This document shows, piece by piece, positions 25,716 through 35,527 of a DNA stretch of 64,000 bases. Location of the stretch: NCBI RefSeq assembly GCF_000379465.1, contig NZ_KB905401.1, positions 281 to 64,280 of the forward strand, in the 5' to 3' direction. A model generated the notes under the pieces. It had not been told where the DNA came from and made no database searches. It worked only from the letters and a program-made list of their open reading frames with translations. Source of the DNA: Sciscionella marina DSM 45152. Lineage in GTDB: Bacteria > Actinomycetota > Actinomycetes > Mycobacteriales > Pseudonocardiaceae. Position numbers and translations under genes: made by a program. Numbering within the stretch: position 1 is the first letter of the stretch; every line of letters begins with the position of its first letter.

Positions 25716-26944
25716 CCGCCGTGCAGGAACGACCGGTCGGTGGATCGTTGGTCGACCAGTTCGAGTTGGGGCTGGACGCGCCGATCTGTTTGACGTGGGA
25801 GCTGACGTATGCGTGCAATCTGGAGTGTGCGCATTGCCTGTCGTCCTCGGGCAGGCGGGATCCGCGTGAGCTGAGCACCGAGCAGTGTGAAGCGGTGATC
25901 GACGAGCTGCAGCGGATGCAGGTCTTCTATGTCAACATCGGTGGCGGCGAACCCACGATCCGGCCGGATTTCTGGCATCTGCTGGAGTACGCGGTAGACC
26001 ACCAGGTCGGTGTGAAGTTCTCCACCAATGGCGTGCGGATCACTCCTGAACGGGCCCGGTTCCTGGCCTCGACCGACTATGTCGACGTGCAGATCTCGTT
26101 GGATGGTGCGACCGCGGAGGTCAACGACTACGTGCGAGGTCCTGGTTCGTATGACACGGCACTGACCGCGCTGCGAAATCTCCAGGAAGCGGGGTTCGAG
26201 GACGCGAAGATCTCGGTGGTGTGCACTCGCGAGAACATCGGCCAGCTCGACGAGTTCAAAGCACTGGCGGACCGGTTCGGTGCGACGCTGCGGTTGACCC
26301 GGTTGCGTCCTTCGGGGCGTGGGGCGGATGTGTGGGACGAGCTGCATCCGCTTCCCGGGCAGCAGAAGGTGCTCTATGACTGGTTGATCGCGCATGGTGA
26401 GGATGTGCTGACGGGGGACTCCTTTTTCCATCTCGCCGCCTTCGGAGAGAAGCTGCCAGGCTTGAATCTGTGCGGTGCGGGCCGTGTGGTGTGTTTGATC
26501 GATCCGGTCGGTGACGTGTATGCGTGTCCGTTCGCGATCCACGAGAATTTCTTGGCGGGCAACGTGTTGTCCGACGGTGGATTTCAGCGCGTGTGGCAGG
26601 CCTCCGAGTTGTTCACCGAGCTGCGTTCACCGCAGACCGGTGGCGCGTGCGCGAAATGCTCGTTCTATGACGCGTGTCGCGGGGGGTGTATGGCGGCGAA
26701 GTTCTTCACCGGGTTGCCGCTCGACGGGCCAGACCCTGAATGCGTGCGGGGTCTCGGCGAGAGCGCGCTGGCCGGGGAGCGGACGGTTCCGCCTGCGAGC
26801 CGGGACCATTCCAAAGCCGCGCCGACTCGTAACCAGCCGGTGATGCTCACGCTGCTGTCCCGGCCGCCGGTGTCCGCGTGCGCGGAAAGCCCGCTCGCCG
26901 ACTACGCGCCGGGCGCCCCGGAGCAGAAAGGCTGTTGCGCGTGA
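25712..26944 (+). CDS. mftC: Mycofactocin radical SAM maturase
   Basis: A 410-residue radical SAM/SPASM protein. The cluster motif CNLECAHC binds the SAM [4Fe-4S] cluster near residues 31-38, and GGGEPTIRPDF is the SAM-binding GGE segment. A cysteine-rich C-terminal SPASM domain holds the auxiliary clusters (CGAG, CPFA, CAKCSFYDACRGGC). It decarboxylates and cross-links the C-terminal Val-Tyr of MftA. Overlaps on both sides indicate a tight operon. Confidence 0.97.
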   Translation: MTAVQERPVGGSLVDQFELGLDAPICLTWELTYACNLECAHCLSSSGRRDPRELSTEQCEAVIDELQRMQVFYVNIGGGEPTIRPDFWHLLEYAVDHQVGVKFSTNGVRITPERARFLASTDYVDVQISLDGATAEVNDYVRGPGSYDTALTALRNLQEAGFEDAKISVVCTRENIGQLDEFKALADRFGATLRLTRLRPSGRGADVWDELHPLPGQQKVLYDWLIAHGEDVLTGDSFFHLAAFGEKLPGLNLCGAGRVVCLIDPVGDVYACPFAIHENFLAGNVLSDGGFQRVWQASELFTELRSPQTGGACAKCSFYDACRGGCMAAKFFTGLPLDGPDPECVRGLGESALAGERTVPPASRDHSKAAPTRNQPVMLTLLSRPPVSACAESPLADYAPGAPEQKGCCA

Positions 26945-28170
26945 CACTGGAGAATCCGTGGAAGCGGAACCCGTGGTTCGAGTCGGTCGCCGTGGCCAAA
27001 CGCCGCGCCCGGAAGCGGTTGCCCGCCCCGGTCTACGGTGCGTTGGTGGCCGGGTCCGAGCGGGGCCAGACCATCGATGACAATGAGGCGGCGTTCCGCG
27101 AGGTCGGTTTCGCACCGCATGTCGCGGGACAGCGACCCGAGCGGTCGATGGCCACGACGGTCTTGGGGCAGGACGTTTCGTTGCCGGTGTTGATCAGCCC
27201 GACCGGTGTCCAGGCGGTGCATCCCGAGGGTGAGGTCGCCGTGGCACGTGCGGCCGCGGCGCGTGCGACGGTGATGGGGCTGTCGAACTTCGCCTCCAAG
27301 TCCGTCGAGGAGGTCACCGCCACCGGTGCACCGACCTTTTTTCAGATGTATTGGACCGGTGACCGCGATGTCATGATCCAACGGATGCGGCGCGCCCACG
27401 CGGCTGGTGTGATCGGGCTGATCGCCACTCTGGACTGGTCGTTCTCGATGGGCCGTGATTGGGGAAGTCCCGAGATTCCGGAGAAGGTCGATCTCAAGAC
27501 CATGGTTCGGATGGCACCGAAGGTCGTGACCAAACCGCGGTGGCTCTACGAATTCGGCCGTACCGGCCAGATCCCGGATCTCACCGCGCCGAATCTGGCC
27601 CCACCCGGCGGTGCCGCGCCGACGTTTTTCGGGGCGTATCACGAGTGGATGACCACCCCGCCACCCTCATGGGCCGACGTGGCGTGGATGCGCGAGCAAT
27701 GGGCCCAGATCAGCGGCACACCGTTCGTACTCAAGGGTGTGTGCCGAATCGACGACGCCCTACGCGCCCGCGACGCTGGTGTCTCTGGTCTTTCGGTCTC
27801 CAACCACGGTGGCAACAACCTCGACGGGACACCGGGCGCGATCCGGATGGTCAAGCCGATCGCCGACGCCGTCGGTTACGACGTCGAGGTCGTGACCGAC
27901 GGCGGAATCCGCCGCGGCTCCGATGTCGTCAAAGCACTTGCTCTCGGCGCGCGGTCGGTGCTGATCGGCCGCGCCTACCTGTGGGGGCTGGCCGCCAACG
28001 GTCAAACAGGAGTGGAGAACGTCCTCGACGTCTTGCGTAGTGGCATCGACTCGGCGCTGATGGGACTGGGCGTGGCCTCGATCGACGAACTGACACCGGA
28101 GCATCTACTGGTGCCACCAGGATTCGAACGCCGGCTTGGTGCACCGACACCGGAGGTCGCAGGCCGATGA
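26941..28170 (+). CDS. mftD: Mycofactocin FMN-dependent alpha-hydroxyacid dehydrogenase-like maturase
   Basis: A 409-residue protein of the FMN-dependent lactate/glycolate oxidase family. The family's FMN-binding and catalytic blocks are present, including [16 protein letters not shown] with the catalytic histidine and [20 protein letters not shown]. MftD oxidatively deaminates the cyclised dipeptide to give premycofactocin. It begins at GTG 26941, overlapping the mftC stop (GTGA). Confidence 0.95.
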   Translation: MTLENPWKRNPWFESVAVAKRRARKRLPAPVYGALVAGSERGQTIDDNEAAFREVGFAPHVAGQRPERSMATTVLGQDVSLPVLISPTGVQAVHPEGEVAVARAAAARATVMGLSNFASKSVEEVTATGAPTFFQMYWTGDRDVMIQRMRRAHAAGVIGLIATLDWSFSMGRDWGSPEIPEKVDLKTMVRMAPKVVTKPRWLYEFGRTGQIPDLTAPNLAPPGGAAPTFFGAYHEWMTTPPPSWADVAWMREQWAQISGTPFVLKGVCRIDDALRARDAGVSGLSVSNHGGNNLDGTPGAIRMVKPIADAVGYDVEVVTDGGIRRGSDVVKALALGARSVLIGRAYLWGLAANGQTGVENVLDVLRSGIDSALMGLGVASIDELTPEHLLVPPGFERRLGAPTPEVAGR

Positions 28171-28838
28171 CCGGTCACCTCACGCACGCCACCTGGCCCG
28201 AGATCGACCACGTCGAGCTCATCCTGGTCCCGGTCGGGTCGATCGAGCAACACGGTCCACACCTACCCTTGGATACCGACACCGCGATCGCGACAGCCGT
28301 CGCCCAGGGCGTAGCTGAAATCGTCGACGGCGCCTGGGTCGCACCGGCCATCGTCTACGGTTCCAGCGGCGAACACCAGGCCTTCCCCGGCACTAGCTCC
28401 ATCGGGACCGAGGCACTACAACTACTGCTGATCGAGCTGGTGCGATCCATGCGGACCTGGGCCCGTCGCGTACTGTTCGTCAACGCCCACGGCGGCAACC
28501 TCCCAGCCCTGGACCGCGCCATCGGCCAGCTCGTGGACGAAGATCACGACGTGACCTGGACCCCCTGCGCAATCGATGACAGCGACCTGCACGCCGGACG
28601 CACCGAAACCTCGCTGATGCTGCATCTACGCCCCCGATCGGTGCGGCTCGACCGCATGGAACAGGGCAACACCGGCTCCCTGCAACAACTCCTACCCGCA
28701 CTCGTCAGGGAAGGTGTGGGCGGCGTCTCGGCCAATGGAGTGCTGGGAGACCCAGCAGGCGCCACAGCCGAGGAAGGCGAACAGACCCTCGCGCGAATGG
28801 TGCAAACCATCGCTACACGAACCACAGCAGCAGTATGA
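28167..28838 (+). CDS. mftE: Mycofactocin creatininase-family peptidase
   Basis: A 223-residue creatininase-like metalloprotein. Metal-binding segments are [25 protein letters not shown] and the downstream [11 protein letters not shown] glutamate. MftE releases the C-terminal dipeptide product from modified MftA. It overlaps the mftD and SDR genes by four bases each. Confidence 0.95.
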   Translation: MTGHLTHATWPEIDHVELILVPVGSIEQHGPHLPLDTDTAIATAVAQGVAEIVDGAWVAPAIVYGSSGEHQAFPGTSSIGTEALQLLLIELVRSMRTWARRVLFVNAHGGNLPALDRAIGQLVDEDHDVTWTPCAIDDSDLHAGRTETSLMLHLRPRSVRLDRMEQGNTGSLQQLLPALVREGVGGVSANGVLGDPAGATAEEGEQTLARMVQTIATRTTAAV

Positions 28839-29599
28839 CCCGAGTAGCGATCGTCACCGGAGCCGCACGCGGAATCGGCGCGGCAACCGTCGCGCGACTC
28901 GCGGCCGACGGATACCAAATCATGGCAGTGGACTCTTGCGAAGGCCCACCACTGGCCAGCCGCGCCGAACTCGACGCCCTCACAGCCGCCCACAGTGACA
29001 ACGTAGTCGCACACATCGCCGATGTCCGAGACCGCTCCGCGCTCGCCAAAGCCGTCACCCGCACACTCGAACACTGGCATCGACTCGACGTCGTCGTCGC
29101 CTGCGCCGCGGTGATGCGCGGCGGAGCCCCGCTGTGGGAAACCCCCGACACCGACCTGGACCTGCTGTGGGAGGTTGATGCCAAAGGTGTCTGGAATACC
29201 GCCGCCACCACCGTACCGGCCATGCTCACCGGCCCCGATCCGTCCGGCTGCCGATTCGTGGCCATCGCGTCCGCTGCCGGAACCCACGGCATGTTCCACC
29301 TTGCCGCCTACAACGCCGCCAAACACGCCGTGGTCGGCATCGTCAAAGGCCTGGCCGCCGACCTCGTCGCGACCGGAGTCACCGCATGCGCCGTCTCACC
29401 CGGATCCACCAACACACCAATGCTGCAGACAACCGCCGACCTTTACAGCGTCACCATCGACGAACTGACCGACCACCAGCTGATCAGACAACCTATCGAC
29501 CCAGCCGAAATCGCCGACACCATCGCTCTCTGCGCCTCACCGGCAGGACGTGTGCTCAACGGCAGTGTCGTACACGCCGACGGCGGCTTCGCATCATGA
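28835..29599 (+). CDS. Mycofactocin-associated short-chain dehydrogenase
   Basis: A 254-residue [18 protein letters not shown] binds the cofactor, the serine lies in IASAAGTHG, and [10 protein letters not shown] supplies the catalytic tyrosine and lysine. The C-terminus is [12 protein letters not shown]. SDRs that keep a tightly bound nicotinamide and use mycofactocin as external electron acceptor are commonly encoded inside mft loci. Its position between mftE and mftF with overlapping ends puts it in that group. Its alcohol substrate is not known. Confidence 0.9.
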   Translation: MTRVAIVTGAARGIGAATVARLAADGYQIMAVDSCEGPPLASRAELDALTAAHSDNVVAHIADVRDRSALAKAVTRTLEHWHRLDVVVACAAVMRGGAPLWETPDTDLDLLWEVDAKGVWNTAATTVPAMLTGPDPSGCRFVAIASAAGTHGMFHLAAYNAAKHAVVGIVKGLAADLVATGVTACAVSPGSTNTPMLQTTADLYSVTIDELTDHQLIRQPIDPAEIADTIALCASPAGRVLNGSVVHADGGFAS

Positions 29600-31077
29600 C
29601 CACCACACCCGCCCGACTTCCAGACGGCTTTGAGGTCCGGATCCGAGAGGATGTGACACGGCTGGCGAACGGGCACGTACTGGTAGGTGGCACTCCCTTG
29701 CGCGCGCTGCGCCTCACCGACGCGGCCACAGCACTGATCGAGCACGACCGGATCCGGGTAGTCGACCCAGCCAGTGCCGCACTCGCTCGACGTCTACTCG
29801 ACGCCAACATCGCCGACCCCGTCCTCAGTGCGGCAGTGCCGAACCATGTGCTGACCGTCATCATCCCGGTGCGAGACCGCCCCGAACAGTTGGACCGGGC
29901 CCTGTCAGCCCTTTATCCACTCCCGGTGGTCGTTGTCGACGACGCCTCCACCGACCCAGAAACCGTCGCGCAGACAGCCGCACGCCACGACGCGCACCTG
30001 ATCACGCTTCAGCTCAACCAGGGCCCAGCCGGTGCACGCAACGCCGGGCTCGCTCACGTCACAACCCCCTACGTCGCGTTCGTCGACTCCGACGTCGAAA
30101 TCACCGCGGACGCCCTCCTACGCCTCACACGACACTTCACCGACCCCTGCGTAGCCATGGTGGGCCCCCGAATCATCGGTATCGCCCGCACGACGCGGCC
30201 GCGGTGGCACGAACGATACGACGAATCCGCCTCCTCCCTCGACCTCGGCGACCGCCCCTGCTCCGTACAACCAGGCGCCACCGTCGCCTGGATCCCCAGC
30301 GCCTGCCTACTCGCCCGCATCAGCCAACTCGGCGACGGCTTCGACCCCGACCTACGCATCGGCGAAGACGTCGACCTCGTATGGCGACTCACCACCAGCG
30401 GCCACACCATCCGCTACGACCCCACCATCACCGCCCAACACGACACACGACCCACCCTGACCGGATGGCTCGAACGCAAATTCGCCTACGGCACCGGCGG
30501 CGCCACACTCGCCCAACGCCACGGCACCCACACCGCCGTCGCACGACTCTCACCCGCCATGGCACTCGCCGCCACAGCCCTGCTCACACGCCACCGTTAC
30601 TCGATCCCCATCGCGGTCGTCTGCCTCGCCTACAGCACCGGATCTCTCGCCCGCAGCCTGCCCGACGCTGTACGCGGCACCGGACTCGCCAACCGGCTCG
30701 CGATCCGCGGATTGGGCTGGTCACTACGCCAGGAATCGGCACTACTACTACGACACTGGTGGCCCGCAACACTCCTCGCCGCGCTCACGAACCGCACCGC
30801 ACGCCGCGCCCTCACAACAGCGGCCATCATCGACCTCATCACGGCAAAACCCGGCAGCAACCAGAACCCACTCAACACATTCCTCGGACGCCGCATCGAC
30901 GACCTCGCCTACGGCGCCGGCCTCTGGTGGGGAGCAATCAACATTCGCTCCCCCAAAACACTCGCCATACGGTGGATACGCGTGCGCCAGAAACCAAACC
31001 TGCACGCTGGCCTGTCCGCGAGGGGAAACTGTCCTTCTCGAGCAGTTTCCGCTCATGGCGTGTCCTACCGGTTGTGA
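29596..31077 (+). CDS. mftF: Mycofactocin glycosyltransferase
   Basis: A 493-residue family-2 glycosyltransferase. An N-terminal MftF-specific region of about 85 residues comes before the GT-A domain (VVVVDDASTDPETV, FVDSDVEI as the metal-binding motif, GEDVDLVWRL). A C-terminal part with hydrophobic segments follows. MftF adds beta-1,4-glucose units to premycofactocin. The last 20 residues or so (from about 31015) are basic and polar, unlike the rest, and lie close to IS debris, so the true 3' end may have been replaced. Confidence 0.93.
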   Translation: MTTTPARLPDGFEVRIREDVTRLANGHVLVGGTPLRALRLTDAATALIEHDRIRVVDPASAALARRLLDANIADPVLSAAVPNHVLTVIIPVRDRPEQLDRALSALYPLPVVVVDDASTDPETVAQTAARHDAHLITLQLNQGPAGARNAGLAHVTTPYVAFVDSDVEITADALLRLTRHFTDPCVAMVGPRIIGIARTTRPRWHERYDESASSLDLGDRPCSVQPGATVAWIPSACLLARISQLGDGFDPDLRIGEDVDLVWRLTTSGHTIRYDPTITAQHDTRPTLTGWLERKFAYGTGGATLAQRHGTHTAVARLSPAMALAATALLTRHRYSIPIAVVCLAYSTGSLARSLPDAVRGTGLANRLAIRGLGWSLRQESALLLRHWWPATLLAALTNRTARRALTTAAIIDLITAKPGSNQNPLNTFLGRRIDDLAYGAGLWWGAINIRSPKTLAIRWIRVRQKPNLHAGLSARGNCPSRAVSAHGVSYRL

Positions 31078-31194
31078 ATCGTTTGCCATCACGTGGTCCC
31101 TACCCAAACCGCTCCCACGTTTCAGAATCGATGAGCTTTCCCTTGAATCGTGAAGACAAGATCAATCTTAGGGCATGCGCTATAGGGGGTGGGC

Positions 31195-31314
31195 ATGTCA
31201 GAGTCACAACGGAAGTTCGATCCGGAGTTCCGGGACGGTGCGGTGCACTTGGTTCTGGACACGGGCAAATCGGTCGCCGAGGTTGCCCGTGACCTGGGAA
31301 TCAACTCAGCTTAA
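31195..31314 (+). pseudogene. IS3-type OrfA N-terminal fragment
   Basis: A 39-residue reading (ATG 31195) carries the start of an OrfA-type transposase: KFDPEFRDGAVHLVLDTGKS followed by VAEVARDLGI, the first half of the helix-turn-helix domain, then stops at 31314. Further downstream the frame around 31395-31450 reads RAELASVRAERDLL, the C-terminal zipper of the same protein type, so a middle part was lost. This second piece is joined directly to the monooxygenase relic that follows. Confidence 0.7.
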
Positions 31315-31340
31315 CTGGGTAACTGGGTAACTGGGTAACA
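31312..31340. repeat. Short tandem repeat (AACTGGGT)x3
   Basis: Three head-to-tail copies of the eight-base unit AACTGGGT end in AAC, directly at the stop codon of the truncated OrfA. The repeat probably arose by slippage at a recombination junction. Confidence 0.8.
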
Positions 31341-31439
31341 AAGGATCGTGAGCAGCGCGGCGCGGTCAATGGGATACCCGAGGATCCGGCTGCTGAGGTG
31401 AAACGTTTCGGGCTGAGCTGGCGTCGGTGCGGGCGGAGC

Positions 31440-32972
31440 GTGATCTGCTAATAGGTCTGGACAGCCTGCTCGTCGAGCGGCGGCCCGCCACGACCACTCA
31501 TCCCAAGGCTCGGGTTTGCCACCCGCGGACAATGGAACAGTTCGGCGTGTGGGGCATCGAGAACCGAGTGCGCCGTGCGGGCCTGCCCCAGGAGTCGGAC
31601 GTGGCGTGCTGGTGCGGGAGCCTGAACGGGCCGTTGGTGGCCTACACCGACCCCGCCCCCACCCTGCACCGCGGTCGATCGTGCCCCAGGAGGCGGTGGA
31701 AGAGGCGCTGGACGATGCGTTGTCCACCCGGCCACGGGCACGGGTGCGCCGGCTGACCGAGCTCGTGTCGTTCACCCAGGACGCCGATGGCGTGACCGCA
31801 CGGGTACGGCCGAGGGAGGGCGGCGCGGAGTTCGACGTGCGCGCTCGGTACCTCGTCGGGTGCGACGGGGCGAACAGCCCGGTGCGTGACATCGCGGGGA
31901 TCGCGATGGATGCCCCGGAGACGTTGGAGCTCATGGCCAACCGCTACTACCGCGCCGGCCTCGGGCACCTGCCGCACGTGTGCAGCGCCATCGGGTTCTT
32001 CGTCCGACCGAGCCGACCCGTCCCCACGTCAATGTACTGGCCACCGGCCCGGACGGTGACCGTTGGCTGGCCGTGCAGAAGCTCCGCGACGGCGAGCAGC
32101 AGCTGGTCGAGCTGGTCCGCGAGCAGTGGGAACTACCCGACCTGAAGGTCGAGCGCATCAACGTTATGAACTGGCGGATGAGCGCCCGAGTCGCACAGCG
32201 GTTCCGCGCGGGCAGGGTGTTCCTGGCCGGCGACGCCGCGCACCGGTTCCCCACTTCAGGCGGTAACGGGCTCAACTCCGGGGTCCAGGACGTGCACAAC
32301 CTCGCGTGGAAGCTCGCGCTGGTCCTGTCCGGACCAGCCGATGACGCGCTGCTGGACACCTACGAGTCCGAGCGCCGCCCGGTCGCACAGTCCAACACGG
32401 ATTTAGCCGTGCGCAACCAGACGCGGATAGACGAGATGGACGAGGCGTTCCGGCGCCGCGAAGAGCAGCCACAGCGCTGGCGCGATCTGCTCGTCGACCA
32501 GAACAAGCAGTTGCACAGCGATGGCCACACTCTGGGCTACGTCTACGGTCGGGGAACCATCGTCGACGACGGCTCCCCGATACCGCCCTACGGCTCGCAG
32601 CATTACTGGCCGACCGACCGGCCCAGGGCCCGGTTCCCGCACTTCTGGCTGGACGTCGGCAAGGCGGAGTCGACCATCGACTGGTTCGACACCAGGTTCG
32701 TGCTCGTGTGCGGCCCGGACGCGGAAGGCTGGGAGCGGGCGGGGAAGGACCTGGTCGCGTCGGTCCTCGTACCGTTCCAGGTCAAACGATTGCCGCACCT
32801 GCTCGGACCGCTGTCGATCCGCCATACGGGCGCTGCTCTCGTGCGCCCGGACGGGCACCTCGCCTGGCGTGCCCGAGGGGCGGGGGAAAACGGCGAACTC
32901 GCGGTCGCGCTCGGCCGGGTGCTCGCGGGCGGCACTCTCGCCCGTCCGCCCGCGTCCATGGCGGGCTCATGA
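31440..32972 (+). pseudogene. FAD-dependent aromatic monooxygenase, decayed
   Basis: Three frames together encode most of a PheA/TfdB-type flavoprotein monooxygenase. Frame one gives LLVERRPATTTHPKAR. Frame two (from about 31670) gives SIVPQEAVEEALDDALSTRP and YLVGCDGANSPVRDIAG. Frame three (from about 32000) gives HVNVLATGPDGDRWLAVQKL, FLAGDAAHRFPTSGGNGLN and the C-terminal thioredoxin-like part. The N-terminal GxGxxG segment is missing because the gene is joined to an IS3 orfA remnant near 31447. Two frameshifts plus this loss make it non-functional. Confidence 0.85.
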
Positions 32973-33061
32973 CTGTCGAGGAGCACCGGAACACGCTCAG
33001 CTACGCCAATCCGCCGGGCGTCGGTGAGCCGTTCAGCTCGTATTCCCATGTGGCGCGTACG
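32969..33061 (+). pseudogene. RidA-family protein, N-terminal fragment
   Basis: An ATG overlapping the monooxygenase stop (32969) starts a reading with YANPPGVGEPFSSYSHVART, the N-terminal strand of RidA/YjgF-family proteins. After 31 residues the sequence changes to a transporter fragment in another frame. About 100 residues are missing. It is one of several gene ends spliced together by deletions in this region. Confidence 0.5.
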
Positions 33062-33065
33062 AAAC

Positions 33066-33330
33066 GGGCTCAACGCCCTCGCCCCTGGCCTCTACCCGGT
33101 GCCCGTGCGGGCCACCGGGGTCGGCTGGGCTGACCTTCGGCCGCATCGGCGCCCTGACCGCACCGGCGCTGGCCGGTGTGCTGCTCGACCACTCCTGGGC
33201 ACCCCGCTCACTGTTCGGACTGCTCGTCGTCCCGTTGGTCGTGGTGGCCGGCGCGGTCATCGTGATCACCCTGCCACGCCGACGGCTACGCAAGGTCGTG
33301 CCCACCGAGGTGCCCGCTCAACTGCCCTGA
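33066..33330 (+). pseudogene. Major facilitator transporter, C-terminal fragment
   Basis: Two frames encode the end of an MFS transporter. 33066-33131 gives GLNALAPGLYPVPVRATGVG, a typical loop between the last helices. From 33130 the next frame gives FGRIGALTAPALAGVLLD, then a hydrophobic helix (LFGLLVVPLVVVAGAVIVI) and a stop at 33330. The first ten or so helices are absent, and one frameshift lies near 33131. Confidence 0.7.
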
Positions 33331-33359
33331 CCCGATCGGCACTCTGCGAGGAGAAGTAC

Positions 33360-34427
33360 ATGAAGGCCGTGCGTCTGCGCGATTACCACAAGCAACCCAC
33401 CGTCGAGGAGGTGCCCGAACCGGTGCTGTCCGGCCCGCTGGACGTCATCGTGCGGATCGGGGGAGCCGGGGTGTGCCGGACCGACCTGCACATCACCGAG
33501 GGGCAATGGGCCCAGGCAATGGGCCCAGGCAATGGGCCCAGGCAATGGGCCCGCGGCTGCCCTACACCTTGGGACACGAGAACGCGGGCTGGGTGCACGC
33601 GGTCGGCGCCAGCGTCACCAACGTCGAGGTCGGCGACACCGTGATCCTGCACCCGCAACCGTCCTACGGACTGTGCCCGGCATGCCGGGCTGGCCGCGAC
33701 ATGGCTTGTGCGGCAAGCGCTTTCCCCGGTGTGTCCGATCACGACGGTGGCATGGCCGAGTACCTGCGCACGAGTTCGCGGGCGTGTGTCCGCCTCGACC
33801 CGGCCACCGACCCCGCTGACGTAGCCGCGCTGGCGGACGCGGGGCTCACCGCCTACCACGCGGTGCGTAAGGCGGTTGCACTGCTGCCACCGGGCAGCGT
33901 CGCACTCATGCAGGGCGCCGGGGGATTGGGACATCGGCATTCAGGTCCTGGCTGCGCTGACCGGCACGAGGATCGTCGTGGTCGACCGCGACGCGGGCGC
34001 GCTCGCGCTTGCCACCGAACTCGGTGCTGACGTGACTGTCCGGGCCGACGGTAACCAGACGGCCGCGGTACTGGACCTGACCGGCGGGCGCGGCGCGGAC
34101 GTCGTGTTCGACTTCGTCGCCGAACAGGGTGCGGAGAATGACGCAGGGGCCATCACCGCGGCCGGTGGCTCGCTGTTCGTGATCGGGTACGGCGGCGAAC
34201 TGCGGATCCCCACCATGGCATTGGTGGGGCAGGAGAAGAACGTCGTCGGCAACATGGTCGGCACCTACTGCGACCTGGTGGAGCTGATGGTGCTCGCCGA
34301 AACCGGCAAGGTGACACTGCGCACTCGGCGCTACCCACTGGACGCGGCCGCCGAAGCGCTCGACGATCTCACCCTGAACCGGGTTCGAGGCCGCGCGATC
34401 CTGGTCCCGTCCGCATCAACTGCGTGA
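33360..34427 (+). pseudogene. NAD-dependent zinc alcohol dehydrogenase, frameshifted twice
   Basis: The combined frames give a full-length zinc alcohol dehydrogenase: GAGVCRTDLH with the catalytic cysteine, LPYTLGHENAGWV, the structural-zinc cysteines CPACRAGRDMAC, a Rossmann segment GAGGLGH, and a normal C-terminus at 34427. A 13-bp tandem repeat at 33502-33552 throws the frame out: two copies would be in frame, but four are present. A second lesion, apparent loss of two bases near 33933, interrupts the GLGHIG motif. The ribosome site (GAGGAG) and the start are intact. Confidence 0.85.
33502..33552 (+). repeat. 13-bp tandem repeat, about 3.9 copies
   Basis: The unit GGCAATGGGCCCA occurs three times exactly, followed by a fourth copy of 12 matching bases. 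It lies within the alcohol dehydrogenase reading. Because 13 is not a multiple of three, each gain or loss of a copy changes the frame; the two-copy form would restore the protein. Confidence 0.95.
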
Positions 34428-34435
34428 CCCGCTCG

Positions 34436-34700
34436 TCATCCACGACAACGCGCATGTGCCACGTACCGGCAGGATTGCCTCGATCAGCGGCATGAGTTGG
34501 GTGACATCCTGCCGGTTACGCCGCCCCCGACCAGGCGATCAACCTCACCAAGCAGCCTGGCCAGCAGCAGCTCGTGCGGGCGTGACTACACGCCAGCCTC
34601 GGTCCAGTCCCGTAACCACCGCCAGCAGATCATGCCTGAGCCATTCCCTATCTCCTGGCGCAGGAATTGCCACGGGATGGCCGTGTACAACCTCTGTAGA
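34436..34700 (-). pseudogene. IS5-type transposase remnant
   Basis: The minus strand reads LYTAIPWQFLRQEIGNGSGM then CWRWLRDWTEAGV, the N-terminal signature of actinobacterial IS5-family transposases, followed by a stop codon. A second piece in another frame gives RNRQDVTQLMPLIEAILPV, a block that normally lies about 100 residues further on. Internal deletion, stop codons and frameshift make it a relic. It fills most of the gap between the alcohol dehydrogenase relic and the TetR gene. Confidence 0.65.
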
Positions 34701-34824
34701 GCTGGGCTGTCGCGCGGACACGGCTGTCTTGGGCGGTGGTCGTTGGTCGCTCTGGCCCTGCGCATCGCGGACGCCTCATCGACGGTTCGTGCCGCCCGGC
34801 AGGGTCCCTTGGCGGGCATGGATT

Positions 34825-35478
34825 TCATGACCGGGTTTTGGGGCGGACGTGAGGATGGTGTGTTGCTTGTTCCGAGATGAGAGGGAGCGGGACGGCCGGC
34901 GGGAGCGTGGTCAGGTTGGGCCTGGTTTGGAAGGACTGAATCATGAGGGCGGCGAAGCGCCGTGACGTCGCCGCCCTCAGTTGGGGTGTCGCGGCTTGGA
35001 TGCCCTCGTTGGTCATCAGTGCGAGGACGAGGTCCTCCAGTACAAAGTCCGCCCGAAGCTCGCCGGTATCCTTGGCGCTCCGGATGAGGTCGAGCAGCTG
35101 GCGCAGTGTTCGGTCGCGCTCGGCTACGAGGTCGACTGTCCCGGGGAGCCTGGAGGCGGAGCCGCGATCGCGTGCATGTACCTCCAGAAGCTTCTCGATC
35201 ACCAGACCGAACCCGCGCCACGGGTCGTCGTGTGCCAGGCCGTCCTCCACGATGCTCGCGCATGAGGGCCTCTGGTCGGCGAAGGCCGCAGCCAGCAGGA
35301 CGTCCTTGGTCGGGAAGTGCCGGTACACCGTCGCGACGCCGACCTGGGCGCATCGGGCGATCTCCCGGATCGGTACATCGATGCCCTCGGCTGCGAACAC
35401 GGCGCGGGCGACAGCCAGGATGCGCTCCCGGTTGTCGCGTGCATCCGATCGGAGAGGGGTTCTCGGTTGGGCCGTCAT
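34825..35478 (-). CDS. TetR-family regulator
   Basis: A 217-residue TetR protein. Residues about 12-58 form the DNA-binding domain (ILAVARAVFAAEGIDVPIRE, then CAQVGVATVYRHFPTKD). The C-terminal domain is of the type found in SACE_7040/YcdC-like regulators. I chose the ATG at 35478; an in-frame ATG three codons upstream is possible. It is divergent from a quinone-oxidoreductase-like gene with only 49 bases between starts, so it most likely represses that gene. Confidence 0.9.
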   Translation of the reverse strand: MTAQPRTPLRSDARDNRERILAVARAVFAAEGIDVPIREIARCAQVGVATVYRHFPTKDVLLAAAFADQRPSCASIVEDGLAHDDPWRGFGLVIEKLLEVHARDRGSASRLPGTVDLVAERDRTLRQLLDLIRSAKDTGELRADFVLEDLVLALMTNEGIQAATPQLRAATSRRFAALMIQSFQTRPNLTTLPPAVPLPLISEQATHHPHVRPKTRS

Positions 35479-35527
35479 CACTCTCATATTAGCGAAACGG
35501 GCGGCGTGCCCCGTTATGTTGAGGACC

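Noticed and set aside
30204-31292. A 362-residue arginine-rich plus-strand frame overlapping mftF
   Set aside because: Frame-shifted shadow of mftF in GC-rich DNA.
33502-33552. Possible CRISPR-like repeats
   Set aside because: The 13-bp units are contiguous with no spacers and lie inside a coding sequence; this is a slippage repeat.
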